Below, in pieces: positions 1 through 7,142 of a stretch of DNA of 23,989 bases. The DNA lies in NCBI GenBank assembly GCA_964612675.1, contig CAZTDD010000110.1:1-23989 (forward strand), in the 5' to 3' direction. The notes below the pieces were generated by a model. The model did not search any database. It was not told the DNA's origin and was given only the letters and a program-made list of their open reading frames with translations. The DNA is from CAZTDD01 sp964612675 (GTDB lineage Bacteria > Hinthialibacterota > Hinthialibacteria > Hinthialibacterales > JAKPRU01). Both the position numbers and the translations under genes were made by a program. Positions within the stretch are counted from its first letter, which is position 1. Every line of letters begins with the position of its first letter.

Positions 1-1
1 G

Positions 2-112
2 GAGATTCAGAGGGGGTTGACACCTCACTTTCCGCATCCCGACGACTTTTTGCGACGGCATCAGTATTTGTGGTTTCGAATTTCCGTTGCAGAGGCGCAT
101 GCTGTTCAATGA
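2..112 (+). CDS. C-terminal end of an unidentified gene (partial)
   Basis: Reading frame 2 is open from the left edge of the window to a TGA at 110-112. It encodes about 36 residues ending RISVAEAHAVQ. The composition looks like real protein, and the stop overlaps the ATG of the glycosyltransferase at 109 as ATGA, the classic arrangement for translational coupling. That overlap is the main reason to believe the frame and also to prefer 109 as the downstream start. Too little is present to name the product. Given the neighbour, a role in polysaccharide or glycolipid assembly is possible, but this is a guess from position only. Confidence 0.5.
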   Translation, partial: EIQRGLTPHFPHPDDFLRRHQYLWFRISVAEAHAVQ

Positions 113-1278
113 GCGATCAACGTCCGAAAGTCGTCCGTATCATCGCCCGACTCAACATCGGCGGGCCTGCAATACATGTGATTCTGCTGTCGGAAGGTCT
201 CAAGGAGTACGAAACCGTCCTCGTAAAAGGAATGGAGGCGGATTCGGAAGGCGACATGATGGATCTGGCGCATGAACGCGGTGTGAAGCCGGTGATCGTG
301 GACAGGCTGGGACGTGACTTGAATGTCGTTCGCGATCTATCCACTCTCTGGCATCTCTACCGATTACTTCGCAAGGAACGCCCGGACATCGTCCATACCC
401 ACACTGCAAAGGCCGGTACGCTGGGCCGTATTGCCGCCCGTCTTGCCGGTGTACCGGTCGTCATCCACACCTTTCACGGTCATGTCCTGTCCGGCTATTT
501 CAGTCCGATGAAGACCAGATTTTTCACATTGATCGAACGATGGCTGGCGCGGTGGTCGGACGTCATCATCAACGTGAGCGAGAAATGCCGGGAAGATCTG
601 TTGTCGGTGGGAATCGGAAACGATAAGAAGATGATCACCATCCCATTGGGGCTCGAACTCGACCGATTTCAGCAGCAAGTTCCCGCCCTTGCTGGAAGAT
701 TCCGCGAGCGACTCGGTATTCCGGAAGATGTGCCCGTTGTCTCCCACGTTGCCCGAATGGTGCCGATCAAACGGCATGATGTGTTTTTACGTGCCATCCG
801 GAGAGTGTGGGATCAGTTTCCTGAGGCACGTTTTGTCCTGGTGGGCGACGGGGAAATGCGTCCGCAACTCGAGCGTCTGGCCGAGGAACTCGATCTGGAC
901 GACCGTTTGGTTTGGGCAGGCTTTGTGCGGGAACAGGAACTCATTTATGCCGACACGGATTTACTTGTATTGACTTCCGACAACGAGGGTCTGCCCGTGG
1001 CGGTTATCGAGGCGCTCGCTTCCGGCCGGCCGGTAATCTCTACACGGGTGGGCGGTGTGCCGGAGCTGATCGACGAGGGCGAGACGGGTTACATCGTCCC
1101 TCCCGGAAATCCTGAGGCGTTGGCGGATGCTCTGGTCGACGCACTCAGCGATATGGATCGGCTTCGAAGAATGGGACAAAAAGGACAGCAGAAGACTCTC
1201 GAAAAGTATAATTCACACCGACTGGTTCATGACATCGACCGATTATATCAAAGTCTTTTGAAAAAACGTGCGGGGTAG
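109..1278 (+). CDS. Glycosyltransferase family 4 (GT-B fold)
   Basis: This is a 389-residue cytoplasmic or membrane-peripheral glycosyltransferase that would move a sugar from a nucleotide-sugar donor to a lipid-linked or polysaccharide acceptor. The N-terminal domain carries the glycine-rich NIGGPAIHV loop (residues 16-24) and HTHTAKAG (about 97-103). The C-terminal donor-binding domain begins near residue 205 and holds FVLVGDGEM (242-250) and the retaining GT4 EX7E motif, E293 to E301 in EGLPVAVIE, followed by STRVGGVPELI. Length is normal for the family. I chose the ATG at 109 over the GTG at 70 because it overlaps the upstream stop as ATGA and starts directly at the first beta strand. The donor and acceptor cannot be told from the sequence. 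The gene ends 3 bases before the convergent metalloprotease gene, with no terminator between them. Confidence 0.9.
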   Translation: MSDQRPKVVRIIARLNIGGPAIHVILLSEGLKEYETVLVKGMEADSEGDMMDLAHERGVKPVIVDRLGRDLNVVRDLSTLWHLYRLLRKERPDIVHTHTAKAGTLGRIAARLAGVPVVIHTFHGHVLSGYFSPMKTRFFTLIERWLARWSDVIINVSEKCREDLLSVGIGNDKKMITIPLGLELDRFQQQVPALAGRFRERLGIPEDVPVVSHVARMVPIKRHDVFLRAIRRVWDQFPEARFVLVGDGEMRPQLERLAEELDLDDRLVWAGFVREQELIYADTDLLVLTSDNEGLPVAVIEALASGRPVISTRVGGVPELIDEGETGYIVPPGNPEALADALVDALSDMDRLRRMGQKGQQKTLEKYNSHRLVHDIDRLYQSLLKKRAG

Positions 1279-1281
1279 TTC

Positions 1282-2952
1282 TCAGCGTGGACGCAGCAAA
1301 CGGATCAGTTGCCGCAGGTCGGCGGAATCGATCTGCCGAGCGTCGTCGTCGACCAGGTCCTCTCTTGCGTTTCGTTCTCCGTCCTCCCGCCATCGGGTGG
1401 AGAAGCGATATAAATCGCTCACGTTTGACACTCCGTCTCGATTTAAATCGCCCTGGGGAAATCGGAGTGTCCGAACGGTGATCGTATAGGGAAGCGTTCG
1501 GCCCGCCTGGTTGGCCAAACCGATGAAATATCGGCCGGTCTTCAGCGGATTCGCGCTGTCCCGGGAGCGGGTCAGTTTCACATCCCCTAATCCTTCACGT
1601 CGGGCGTCGTACTCTTCAAAGGTCACACGGGCTTCGTGGCGGATATGCAGCTGGATGCGAGCCATGTTCTCGGTCTCCACTTCAATCTCCAACCGATCGT
1701 CCTCTTCTGAAACCACATAGAGAAACTGGTAATTCTCCATCACCCGGTAGCCGCTGCGGCCTTCGACCGCTGCGTATTCGGTTTGGTTGTTGGTGAGCAG
1801 TACGGTGTCGTATTCCTCGTCGGGATCGGACATGCGAGCCGCGTGTATGTCGATTCCCTTTACGGTTTCTCCCGCGTTTACCGCCACCAACGTCGAGTCA
1901 CTCCGGTTGTCCATCATCCCGTCATACGTTTCATTGTCTGCGTTATAGAACTCGGCGTAAGGAACCCTCAGGAAAGAGAGTCCCGAGCTGGTATCGGAAT
2001 AGGGACCGACCTGCGAGTTGCCGTAAAAGCCGGGTGCGACGGCTTCGATCCAAACCAGATACTGCCCCGGCGGCAAACCGGCCAGCCTGTATTCGCCGGT
2101 GCCCCGGCGCAGGTAATCCGAGACACAGGTCGTCGCAACGGTGTATGGTTCGTCGACTTTCCGAGCTAAGACGTTCACCCCGGGGAAATAGCGTCCCCCT
2201 TCTCCAAGCACACTGCCGCGGATTTCTCCATACTTGTTGCGGAACGAGCTCGCGGGATAGCTCATCGAGACCGACGAGCGATCATCCACACTCAACAGCG
2301 GCCGTTCGGTCTCGTCATCCGTTGAGGTTGGAAACAAGACCGGGATGTATAGATCGTCATCGCTGTAATCATTTGTCGCGAGGTGCCGGAACAGTTGCGA
2401 GTGATCCAATCCAATGAAGTGGCCCGTCTCATGGAGCACAGTGTTAAAAAACTCTTGTGCCGTGTAGCCGTTCGGTCCGAGATAGCGGCCGTTGAATGTG
2501 ATCTTTGCGTATTCCAGCTGTCCGGAGCTCGAACTGTCGACGGAAGTCAAACCGAGGATCGACTCCGCCGATTCCTTACCCAGAATCAGGTCGAGGATGG
2601 CGCCGTCGTCGTCGAAGATGATCGGGTTGTATCCTTCGGACTTTGTGTAGTTGACAAAATCGATATAGTTGTCGGCATCGACATCCAGATTGAATTGCCC
2701 CTGGGAGAGAAACTGAACCGTTGCCGTGTCGACATCCTCCCAGACGGCGAAAGCCTGGTTCACCATCTGTGTCGCCTCGAACGGGGTAAGATCCCCGAGG
2801 GAACCGGGATCAAATGCATACCGGACCAATCGGTCGCCCCAGCTGACCGGTTGGCGATTATCCGAGAGAATCGGTCCGGCGGCGAAAGACGGGAACCCAA
2901 GAAACACAATAGCAGCACAAACAGAGAATCTGATCACCGGTTTTTGAACCAC
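1282..2952 (-). CDS. Secreted matrixin-like zinc metalloprotease with dockerin-like C-terminus
   Basis: This is a 556-residue exported protein. Residues 1-25 form a signal peptide (basic start, hydrophobic core, cleavage near SFAAG). A metzincin catalytic domain follows: the zinc site HETGHFIGLDH is at 174-184 with three His ligands and Glu175 as the base, and a Met-turn (SVSMSYP, Met230) lies about 46 residues later, as in matrixins. Residues 243-310 resemble a carboxypeptidase-regulatory or Cna-B-like beta sandwich. Residues 380-500 look like a PPC-type beta domain. Residues 501-556 form a dockerin-like pair: a canonical calcium loop (DLNRDGVSNVSD) and a degenerate second one. The GTG start is supported by AGGAA about 6-7 bases upstream, although a second GTG at codon 6 is possible. 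The start lies inside the end of the preceding gene (19-base overlap), so translation is probably coupled. The substrate is unknown, and no cohesin partner lies in the window. Confidence 0.85.
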   Translation of the reverse strand: MVQKPVIRFSVCAAIVFLGFPSFAAGPILSDNRQPVSWGDRLVRYAFDPGSLGDLTPFEATQMVNQAFAVWEDVDTATVQFLSQGQFNLDVDADNYIDFVNYTKSEGYNPIIFDDDGAILDLILGKESAESILGLTSVDSSSSGQLEYAKITFNGRYLGPNGYTAQEFFNTVLHETGHFIGLDHSQLFRHLATNDYSDDDLYIPVLFPTSTDDETERPLLSVDDRSSVSMSYPASSFRNKYGEIRGSVLGEGGRYFPGVNVLARKVDEPYTVATTCVSDYLRRGTGEYRLAGLPPGQYLVWIEAVAPGFYGNSQVGPYSDTSSGLSFLRVPYAEFYNADNETYDGMMDNRSDSTLVAVNAGETVKGIDIHAARMSDPDEEYDTVLLTNNQTEYAAVEGRSGYRVMENYQFLYVVSEEDDRLEIEVETENMARIQLHIRHEARVTFEEYDARREGLGDVKLTRSRDSANPLKTGRYFIGLANQAGRTLPYTITVRTLRFPQGDLNRDGVSNVSDLYRFSTRWREDGERNAREDLVDDDARQIDSADLRQLIRLLRPR

Positions 2953-3419
2953 GGATGTTCCTGTGCGAGCATGGTCGGATCGTTCAGCTTTTCAATCCTG
3001 GGAAATTCGACCGAGGCGATCTTGAGTTCAGGGGGCGCGCCGCCGAAGAACAGAAAACCTGTCGTCGGTGAAGCTTGCCGGAACTCGACTACTTTCTTTC
3101 CGCTGATTCGCGCGAATCCGTCGGCAATCTGATCGGCCATTTGCTGTGTAATCGGATTCAGTGACTGATAGGCCAGGATGGCGTATCTGCGTTCATCTTG
3201 CCATCGGAGCGCCACCTGCCAGGATTCCATCCATCTCACTGCCGGACGACTAAGGCGCTGACGCCCCGTCTCGACCATCTCGCGCGCCAGTTGCAGTATG
3301 TAGGGCGTCGCGCGATGGGAGGCGCCCCGGGCCAATCGACTGTTTGTACTCAGATCGCTTGATATCAGACTTGCGTTCGAAACCGCAACTTCGATGTCCC
3401 ATCGAGGCTGATTCGACAT
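2934..3419 (-). CDS. Hypothetical protein, coupled to the metalloprotease
   Basis: This is a 161-residue protein I do not recognise. There is no signal peptide, membrane segment or known motif. It is mixed alpha/beta in character, with a helical, Arg-rich middle (about 35-100) and a C-terminal part containing VVEFRQASPTTGFLFFGG. The ATG start has a weak AGG about 6 bases upstream. Its last 19 bases overlap the start of the metalloprotease gene, so the two are very likely co-translated, and it lies 73 bases downstream of RNase D. A cytosolic protein tied to a secreted protease could be a chaperone, inhibitor or regulator, but nothing in the sequence shows that. Confidence 0.65.
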   Translation of the reverse strand: MSNQPRWDIEVAVSNASLISSDLSTNSRLARGASHRATPYILQLAREMVETGRQRLSRPAVRWMESWQVALRWQDERRYAILAYQSLNPITQQMADQIADGFARISGKKVVEFRQASPTTGFLFFGGAPPELKIASVEFPRIEKLNDPTMLAQEHPWFKNR

Positions 3420-3492
3420 GATGCCTACTCATGCTCGGATTTCGTTGCTAGTAGTGTTACAAGAAGGGACGTGAGAAGGAAGTGAGAGAGGA

Positions 3493-4698
3493 TTACCCCG
3501 TCGAACCGTCCTGCTCCGATCCAAAGGTTCGTACTTTGCGCTCGCCGGGATCGAAACCCGCAAATCGCTTTCCTTCAAGGAGATCCACCAGTTCTTTGCC
3601 AATCAATTCGTACCGCCAGCCCTGCAGCACCGGCACACGGGCATTCCGATCGACGGCCAGCCGTTCGAGATCCTGACGCTTGGCAAGTATGGTCGGAGCG
3701 ATTCGGAGTTCCTCCGCCCGGGCGCGGAGTACTGTCGATAAAAGATCTACGAGTCCCGGCGGAGGTTTGGCTTTTCCCGGCTGCGCCTTTCGTGACGGCC
3801 ACTGGTCTTCCCTCACGTCCAGACCGCGCTCAACCGCTTCAAGGAGTTGATTCCCCTCGTGTTTGACAATCCCGGGGTTGAGAGCGCGAATCTTCTTGAG
3901 TTGGGAGAGGGTCGTCGGCGACCGGCGTGCAATCTCGACCAGGACTTCATCAGGGATGATTCGCCCCCGTGGTCGGTTGCGTCGCTCGGCTTCGCTTTCG
4001 CGCCAGGCCGCCAACTCCCGCAACACCGCCAGTCGCCTTGGCGATAGCGTTCCCCAACGCCGTACCTGACGATACCGTTCTTCCGGGGGGCTTTGCGTGG
4101 TCTGGATATCGGCGATTAAACCGGCGAATTCCTCTCTGGCCCACTTGAGGCGGCCGAGACGGCGCAGTCGCCGTCGCAAGCGATCCGCGACCGGCAACAA
4201 ATAGCGGACATCATCCAACGCATACTCGATCTGGTTTTCTGAGAGCGGCCGCTCTCTCCAATCCGTGAATCCTTCGTGCCGTTTCAGCGATACACCCAAC
4301 AAGTCTTCAACCAGGCGTGTATACGAGATTTGTTCTCCGATTCCCACCAACGCCGCGGCGATCTGGGTATCGAAAACAGGCGTGGGAATCTCACCGCCCA
4401 ACCGGTAAAAGATCTCCAGATCCTGACGACCGGCATGAACGACCTTCTCGACATGCTTGTCACAGAGGACCTCACAGAAGGGGGACAAATCTTCTACAGA
4501 CTGAGGATCGATGATCTTGGCCTGTTCATCCGTACCGATCTGAATAATCCCCAATTCCGGTGAGAAGCGACGCTCGGAAATGAATTCCGTATCTAGTGCG
4601 AACCGGGGTACGGATCGCAAATGATCGCACAAATCGGTCAGTTTCTCGTGGGTCCGCACAAATGCAGACAAGGTCTCTTGAGTCATATCGACCGCCAT
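3493..4698 (-). CDS. rnd: Ribonuclease D (3'-5' exoribonuclease)
   Basis: This is a 401-residue DEDDy exoribonuclease that trims 3' ends of tRNA and other stable RNAs in the cytoplasm using two metal ions. The three exonuclease motifs are intact: FALDTEF (Asp36, Glu38), HAGRQDLEIF (Asp93) and the DEDDy-type YALDD (Tyr159, Asp163). An HRDC nucleic-acid-binding domain follows at about 215-295 (RRLAVLRELAAWRE, IIPDEVLVEIARR). A weaker second HRDC-like helical segment lies at about 310-390, as in Escherichia coli RNase D, and the length is similar to that enzyme. The start is taken at 4698; an in-frame ATG at 4686 is equally possible because neither has a strong ribosome binding site. It sits in the middle of a same-strand gene run, 65 bases after the pseudopilin, with no terminator seen. 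Confidence 0.93.
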   Translation of the reverse strand: MAVDMTQETLSAFVRTHEKLTDLCDHLRSVPRFALDTEFISERRFSPELGIIQIGTDEQAKIIDPQSVEDLSPFCEVLCDKHVEKVVHAGRQDLEIFYRLGGEIPTPVFDTQIAAALVGIGEQISYTRLVEDLLGVSLKRHEGFTDWRERPLSENQIEYALDDVRYLLPVADRLRRRLRRLGRLKWAREEFAGLIADIQTTQSPPEERYRQVRRWGTLSPRRLAVLRELAAWRESEAERRNRPRGRIIPDEVLVEIARRSPTTLSQLKKIRALNPGIVKHEGNQLLEAVERGLDVREDQWPSRKAQPGKAKPPPGLVDLLSTVLRARAEELRIAPTILAKRQDLERLAVDRNARVPVLQGWRYELIGKELVDLLEGKRFAGFDPGERKVRTFGSEQDGSTG

Positions 4699-4763
4699 TT
4701 TCGTCGGAGAAGGCTCTCGTTGAAAGGGAAGTCTAGTTTGACGTATGTGAGGATCGCGCAGCC

Positions 4764-5351
4764 CTATATCGACCAGTTCTCCGTGTACGGATACTGTCTC
4801 TTAAAGGAGCCGCGGATGGGCCGCAGAATGTCGCCGCTGCTCTGTACACCATTGCTGGCATCGTAGATATCCGCCGTTTCATAGGGCTGGTCGTAATCGA
4901 TATCCGGTCCCAAACTCAACACAAAGAAACCGGTGTTCTTCTGCTGAGACCAGTAATCCGGATTGTTCCTCTCCAAAAACGGCCATTGTCGGTTGTGCCA
5001 GAAATAAGCCGGTTCGACGTGATACTGACCGAGAAAGTACTGCCACTGCGTGATCTCCCGCCCCTGAAAGGTGTTTCCGAACGGATCGTAGATGGAGGTT
5101 GTAAGATACGCGACGGGGGTTGTTACAAAGCGGTGCTGCGCGGGATCGCTGTCGATGTGCGGCGGCCAACCGTTTCGGTCCATGAAATACTGCGTGTATG
5201 CCTCTTGGACAGAGCGCTGTTCCGATAAAACTCTCGCAACCAGCGCCCGCGTTCGTGCGTTTAGGAAGTTTGGGACCGCTATCGCCGCGAGAATTCCAAT
5301 GATTGCGACAACAATCAACAATTCGATCAGGGTGAAGCCTTTTCGGGACAT
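4764..5351 (-). CDS. Type II secretion / type IV pilus pseudopilin (GspG-like)
   Basis: This is a 195-residue prepilin-like protein. The class III signal is textbook: MSRKG, cleavage after Gly5, then FTLIELLIVVAIIGILAAIAVPNF, with Glu at position 5 of the mature protein and a long hydrophobic helix. Prepilin peptidase would cleave and N-methylate it, and it would assemble through that helix into a periplasm-spanning fibre. The C-terminal half is a small globular domain with LSLGPDIDYD and YDASNGVQSSGDI, a pattern I associate with solitary GspG-type proteins that are abundant in Sumerlaeota, Hydrogenedentota and planctomycete-like genomes. GGGAG lies about 8 bases upstream of the ATG. No other secretion genes are nearby, so it may be one of many stand-alone pseudopilins rather than part of a T2SS operon. 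Confidence 0.88.
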   Translation of the reverse strand: MSRKGFTLIELLIVVAIIGILAAIAVPNFLNARTRALVARVLSEQRSVQEAYTQYFMDRNGWPPHIDSDPAQHRFVTTPVAYLTTSIYDPFGNTFQGREITQWQYFLGQYHVEPAYFWHNRQWPFLERNNPDYWSQQKNTGFFVLSLGPDIDYDQPYETADIYDASNGVQSSGDILRPIRGSFKRQYPYTENWSI

Positions 5352-5384
5352 GATCGCTCTCCCATTGTCTTCTTCAACATCCCA

Positions 5385-6446
5385 CTAACGATACTTCCCG
5401 TATTCTACCACAAGATCGATCACGCGTTTGTACTGTTCAAAAGAGACATCATCCGGGATGGAATGGTCGGAATGATATATGTATCCTCCGCCTTTCATGG
5501 CAAAAGGGATTTTCTCCCTAATCTCTTCTTCGATCGCTGATGGGTCGGGGGCAGCCATGTTTCGTACATCAATACCGCCCATGAACGCGAGACGGTCTCC
5601 ATACTCTCTTTTGAGTTCGATCAAGTCCATCCCGGCTTTTACCTCCAGCGGCTGGAGGCAATCGAATCCGGCCTCAATGAGATCGGGGATCAGTTCTTTT
5701 ACACATCCGCAGCTGTGAAGAATCACCGGCATCTTCCTGGCATGAAAGAAATCGCAGATACGTTTGTGATACGGGAAAAGAAGGTCGCGATACATACGCG
5801 GTGAAAAGAGCGAAGCATTTCGGTAGCCCATATCATCGAACATCCAGGCTCCGTCAAACTGAAAGCCCCCGCCGATCATCTCCTCCGCGCAGTCGATAGT
5901 GAGGTCGATCAACACGGCGAACATGTCTTTGACCCAATCGGGATCGTCAGCCATCGCCATCAACAGGTTTTCGGAGCCGACGATTCCCTGGGTACGGTCA
6001 TAGCCGACCGCATTGCCAAAGAAACACCATTTTCCCGATTCGTAGTTTTTCCTATTTTCTGCGAGATCCTCGTCCCAGTCGATCCGATCCCGTGCCATCG
6101 CCAGACGTGGTTTGTTCTCTTCCCAGGCCTTTTTGCCGGTGATGGTGAAACCGATCATCTCCGGCGTGGATGTGGCATTCTTCCAGTTTCTGAACAAGGT
6201 GCCCATTTCGTCCCGCTCGACGATGTAGTCGTCCGTTTCCTCGATGGTTTCCCGCGGGAATCGAAACGTCGTATCGGCGCTGTTGCCGGTTAATTCATAC
6301 TGGAAGTACTCCGCCAGTGTGACGTCTTTGGGAAGCCCTTCTTCATGCCAGCGGCGGATTGTGGTGAACCAGGGGTTATCGTGGATTGCGACCCGGTCGG
6401 GTTCCTTGTGCTGTAGCAGGAAATTTACACGTTCGCGTGCGTTCAT
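5385..6446 (-). CDS. Uroporphyrinogen decarboxylase-like (URO-D superfamily) protein
   Basis: This is a 353-residue TIM-barrel protein of the URO-D/MtaA/CmuA superfamily, which includes heme-pathway decarboxylases and corrinoid-dependent methyltransferases. The start MNARERVNFLLQHKEPDRV is the usual family opening. MFDDMGYRN (202-210) is a conserved strand, ILHSCGCVKELIPDLIEAG (242-260) carries the His-x-Cys pair (His244, Cys246) that binds zinc in methyltransferase members, and the tail GGYIYHSDHSIPDDV (320-334) is typical of the uncharacterised branch. The third methyltransferase zinc Cys is not present in this tail. True HemE hallmarks are also lacking, so heme synthesis is unlikely. The ATG has AGGAA 7 bases upstream. 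It is the first gene of the minus-strand run, 33 bases before the pseudopilin. The substrate is unknown; a methyl-transfer or demethylation role is inferred from the family. Confidence 0.82.
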   Translation of the reverse strand: MNARERVNFLLQHKEPDRVAIHDNPWFTTIRRWHEEGLPKDVTLAEYFQYELTGNSADTTFRFPRETIEETDDYIVERDEMGTLFRNWKNATSTPEMIGFTITGKKAWEENKPRLAMARDRIDWDEDLAENRKNYESGKWCFFGNAVGYDRTQGIVGSENLLMAMADDPDWVKDMFAVLIDLTIDCAEEMIGGGFQFDGAWMFDDMGYRNASLFSPRMYRDLLFPYHKRICDFFHARKMPVILHSCGCVKELIPDLIEAGFDCLQPLEVKAGMDLIELKREYGDRLAFMGGIDVRNMAAPDPSAIEEEIREKIPFAMKGGGYIYHSDHSIPDDVSFEQYKRVIDLVVEYGKYR

Positions 6447-6625
6447 ATCGGTTCCTCATCCGCTCTTCTGGTATGCAACTCATTTTGGACAAAGAGGTTG
6501 TGAACACCGTCCGTTGGCGTAGGAATAGACTTGTTGGTTGATGTTTTGAAGGGGATAGGGCGGCGGCAATGCAATTAAGTTTAGAAAACAAGGGATGTTT
6601 TGAGAGAAAACTGGATTCCGACCGA

Positions 6626-6644
6626 AGTTCCGCCAGCCGGAACT
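6626..6644. repeat. Perfect 7-bp inverted repeat
   Basis: AGTTCCG, a 5-base loop CCAGC, then CGGAACT. It lies upstream of the minus-strand URO-D gene. There is no T-run on either side, so it is not an obvious terminator. Confidence 0.5.
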
Positions 6645-6684
6645 GGGATTGTGCCGTCAACGGTGTTTATGCTGCATTGAGCTA

Positions 6685-6706
6685 CCCCGATTGACAAGCA
6701 ATCGGG
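6685..6706. repeat. Dispersed palindrome, short-loop copy 1
   Basis: CCCCGATTG, loop ACAAG, CAATCGGG; an 8-bp perfect stem. It is the same core as the copies at 8568-8609, 23588-23629 and 23709-23731. The short-loop form closely matches the copy at 23709 (loop ACGAG). Confidence 0.75.
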
Positions 6707-6982
6707 CTTAGCCGTTACTCGTCGCTCGGTCTGTGTATCGCTTCTTGGTGGTTCTCTCTTCACGCCTTCCTGTTTTGTTGGCTGAATCACGATTATCAGG
6801 AATGAAAGATGACCAGGATAAGAAACAGAAAACGAGCCCCAGGGGATTCAGGACACATCCTCGTTCTTCGTCTATTCCTCAGTACCTCATTCCTATATAT
6901 TGGTCTTTGTTATCCCTACAGATGATGGGGCGGCAAAAAGTCTGTCGGCGGTCGAGGAGAGAAATGTTCAATCCCCTCTGTA

Positions 6983-7078
6983 TCTCCCCCACCTTTGGCC
7001 ACGCAAGCGTGTCCCTGTTGGGGGAGAATACGCTGCAGACACACTCGTTTCTTTTCCTCCCCCGAAGATCGGGGGAGG
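6983..7078. repeat. Composite GC-rich hairpin cluster
   Basis: TCTCCCCCA (6983-6991) pairs with TGGGGGAGA (7019-7027), enclosing a small CACGC/GCGTG hairpin (7000-7011). A second perfect 9-bp hairpin follows, CCTCCCCCG (7056-7064), loop AAGAT, CGGGGGAGG (7070-7078). CTCCCCC/GGGGGAG elements of this kind are common dispersed intergenic repeats in many bacterial genomes (from memory). The second hairpin lies 65 bases upstream of the ceramidase-fold start. Confidence 0.6.
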
Positions 7079-7142
7079 TCAGGAGGGTTGAAATCCGTTC
7101 TCCCGACTCTTTGCGGCACCATCGCAAATGGAGAAAAGACCC

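Larger units (their letters stand above)
6447..7142. other. Long non-coding region with several hairpins
   Basis: This is about 700 bases between two divergent genes. I find no convincing gene: the longest open frames have unlike-protein composition and cross the palindromes. It contains a perfect 7-bp hairpin (AGTTCCG 6626-6632 with CGGAACT 6638-6644), one copy of the CCCGATTG palindrome (6686-6706), and a composite GC-rich hairpin cluster at 6983-7078. It should hold the promoters of the URO-D gene (minus) and of the ceramidase-fold gene (plus), but I cannot place a clear -35/-10 pair for either. Confidence 0.6.

Noticed and set aside
2383..3132. 249-codon plus-strand frame across the metalloprotease/hypothetical junction
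   Set aside because: Antisense to a zinc protease with intact catalytic motifs; no start signal.
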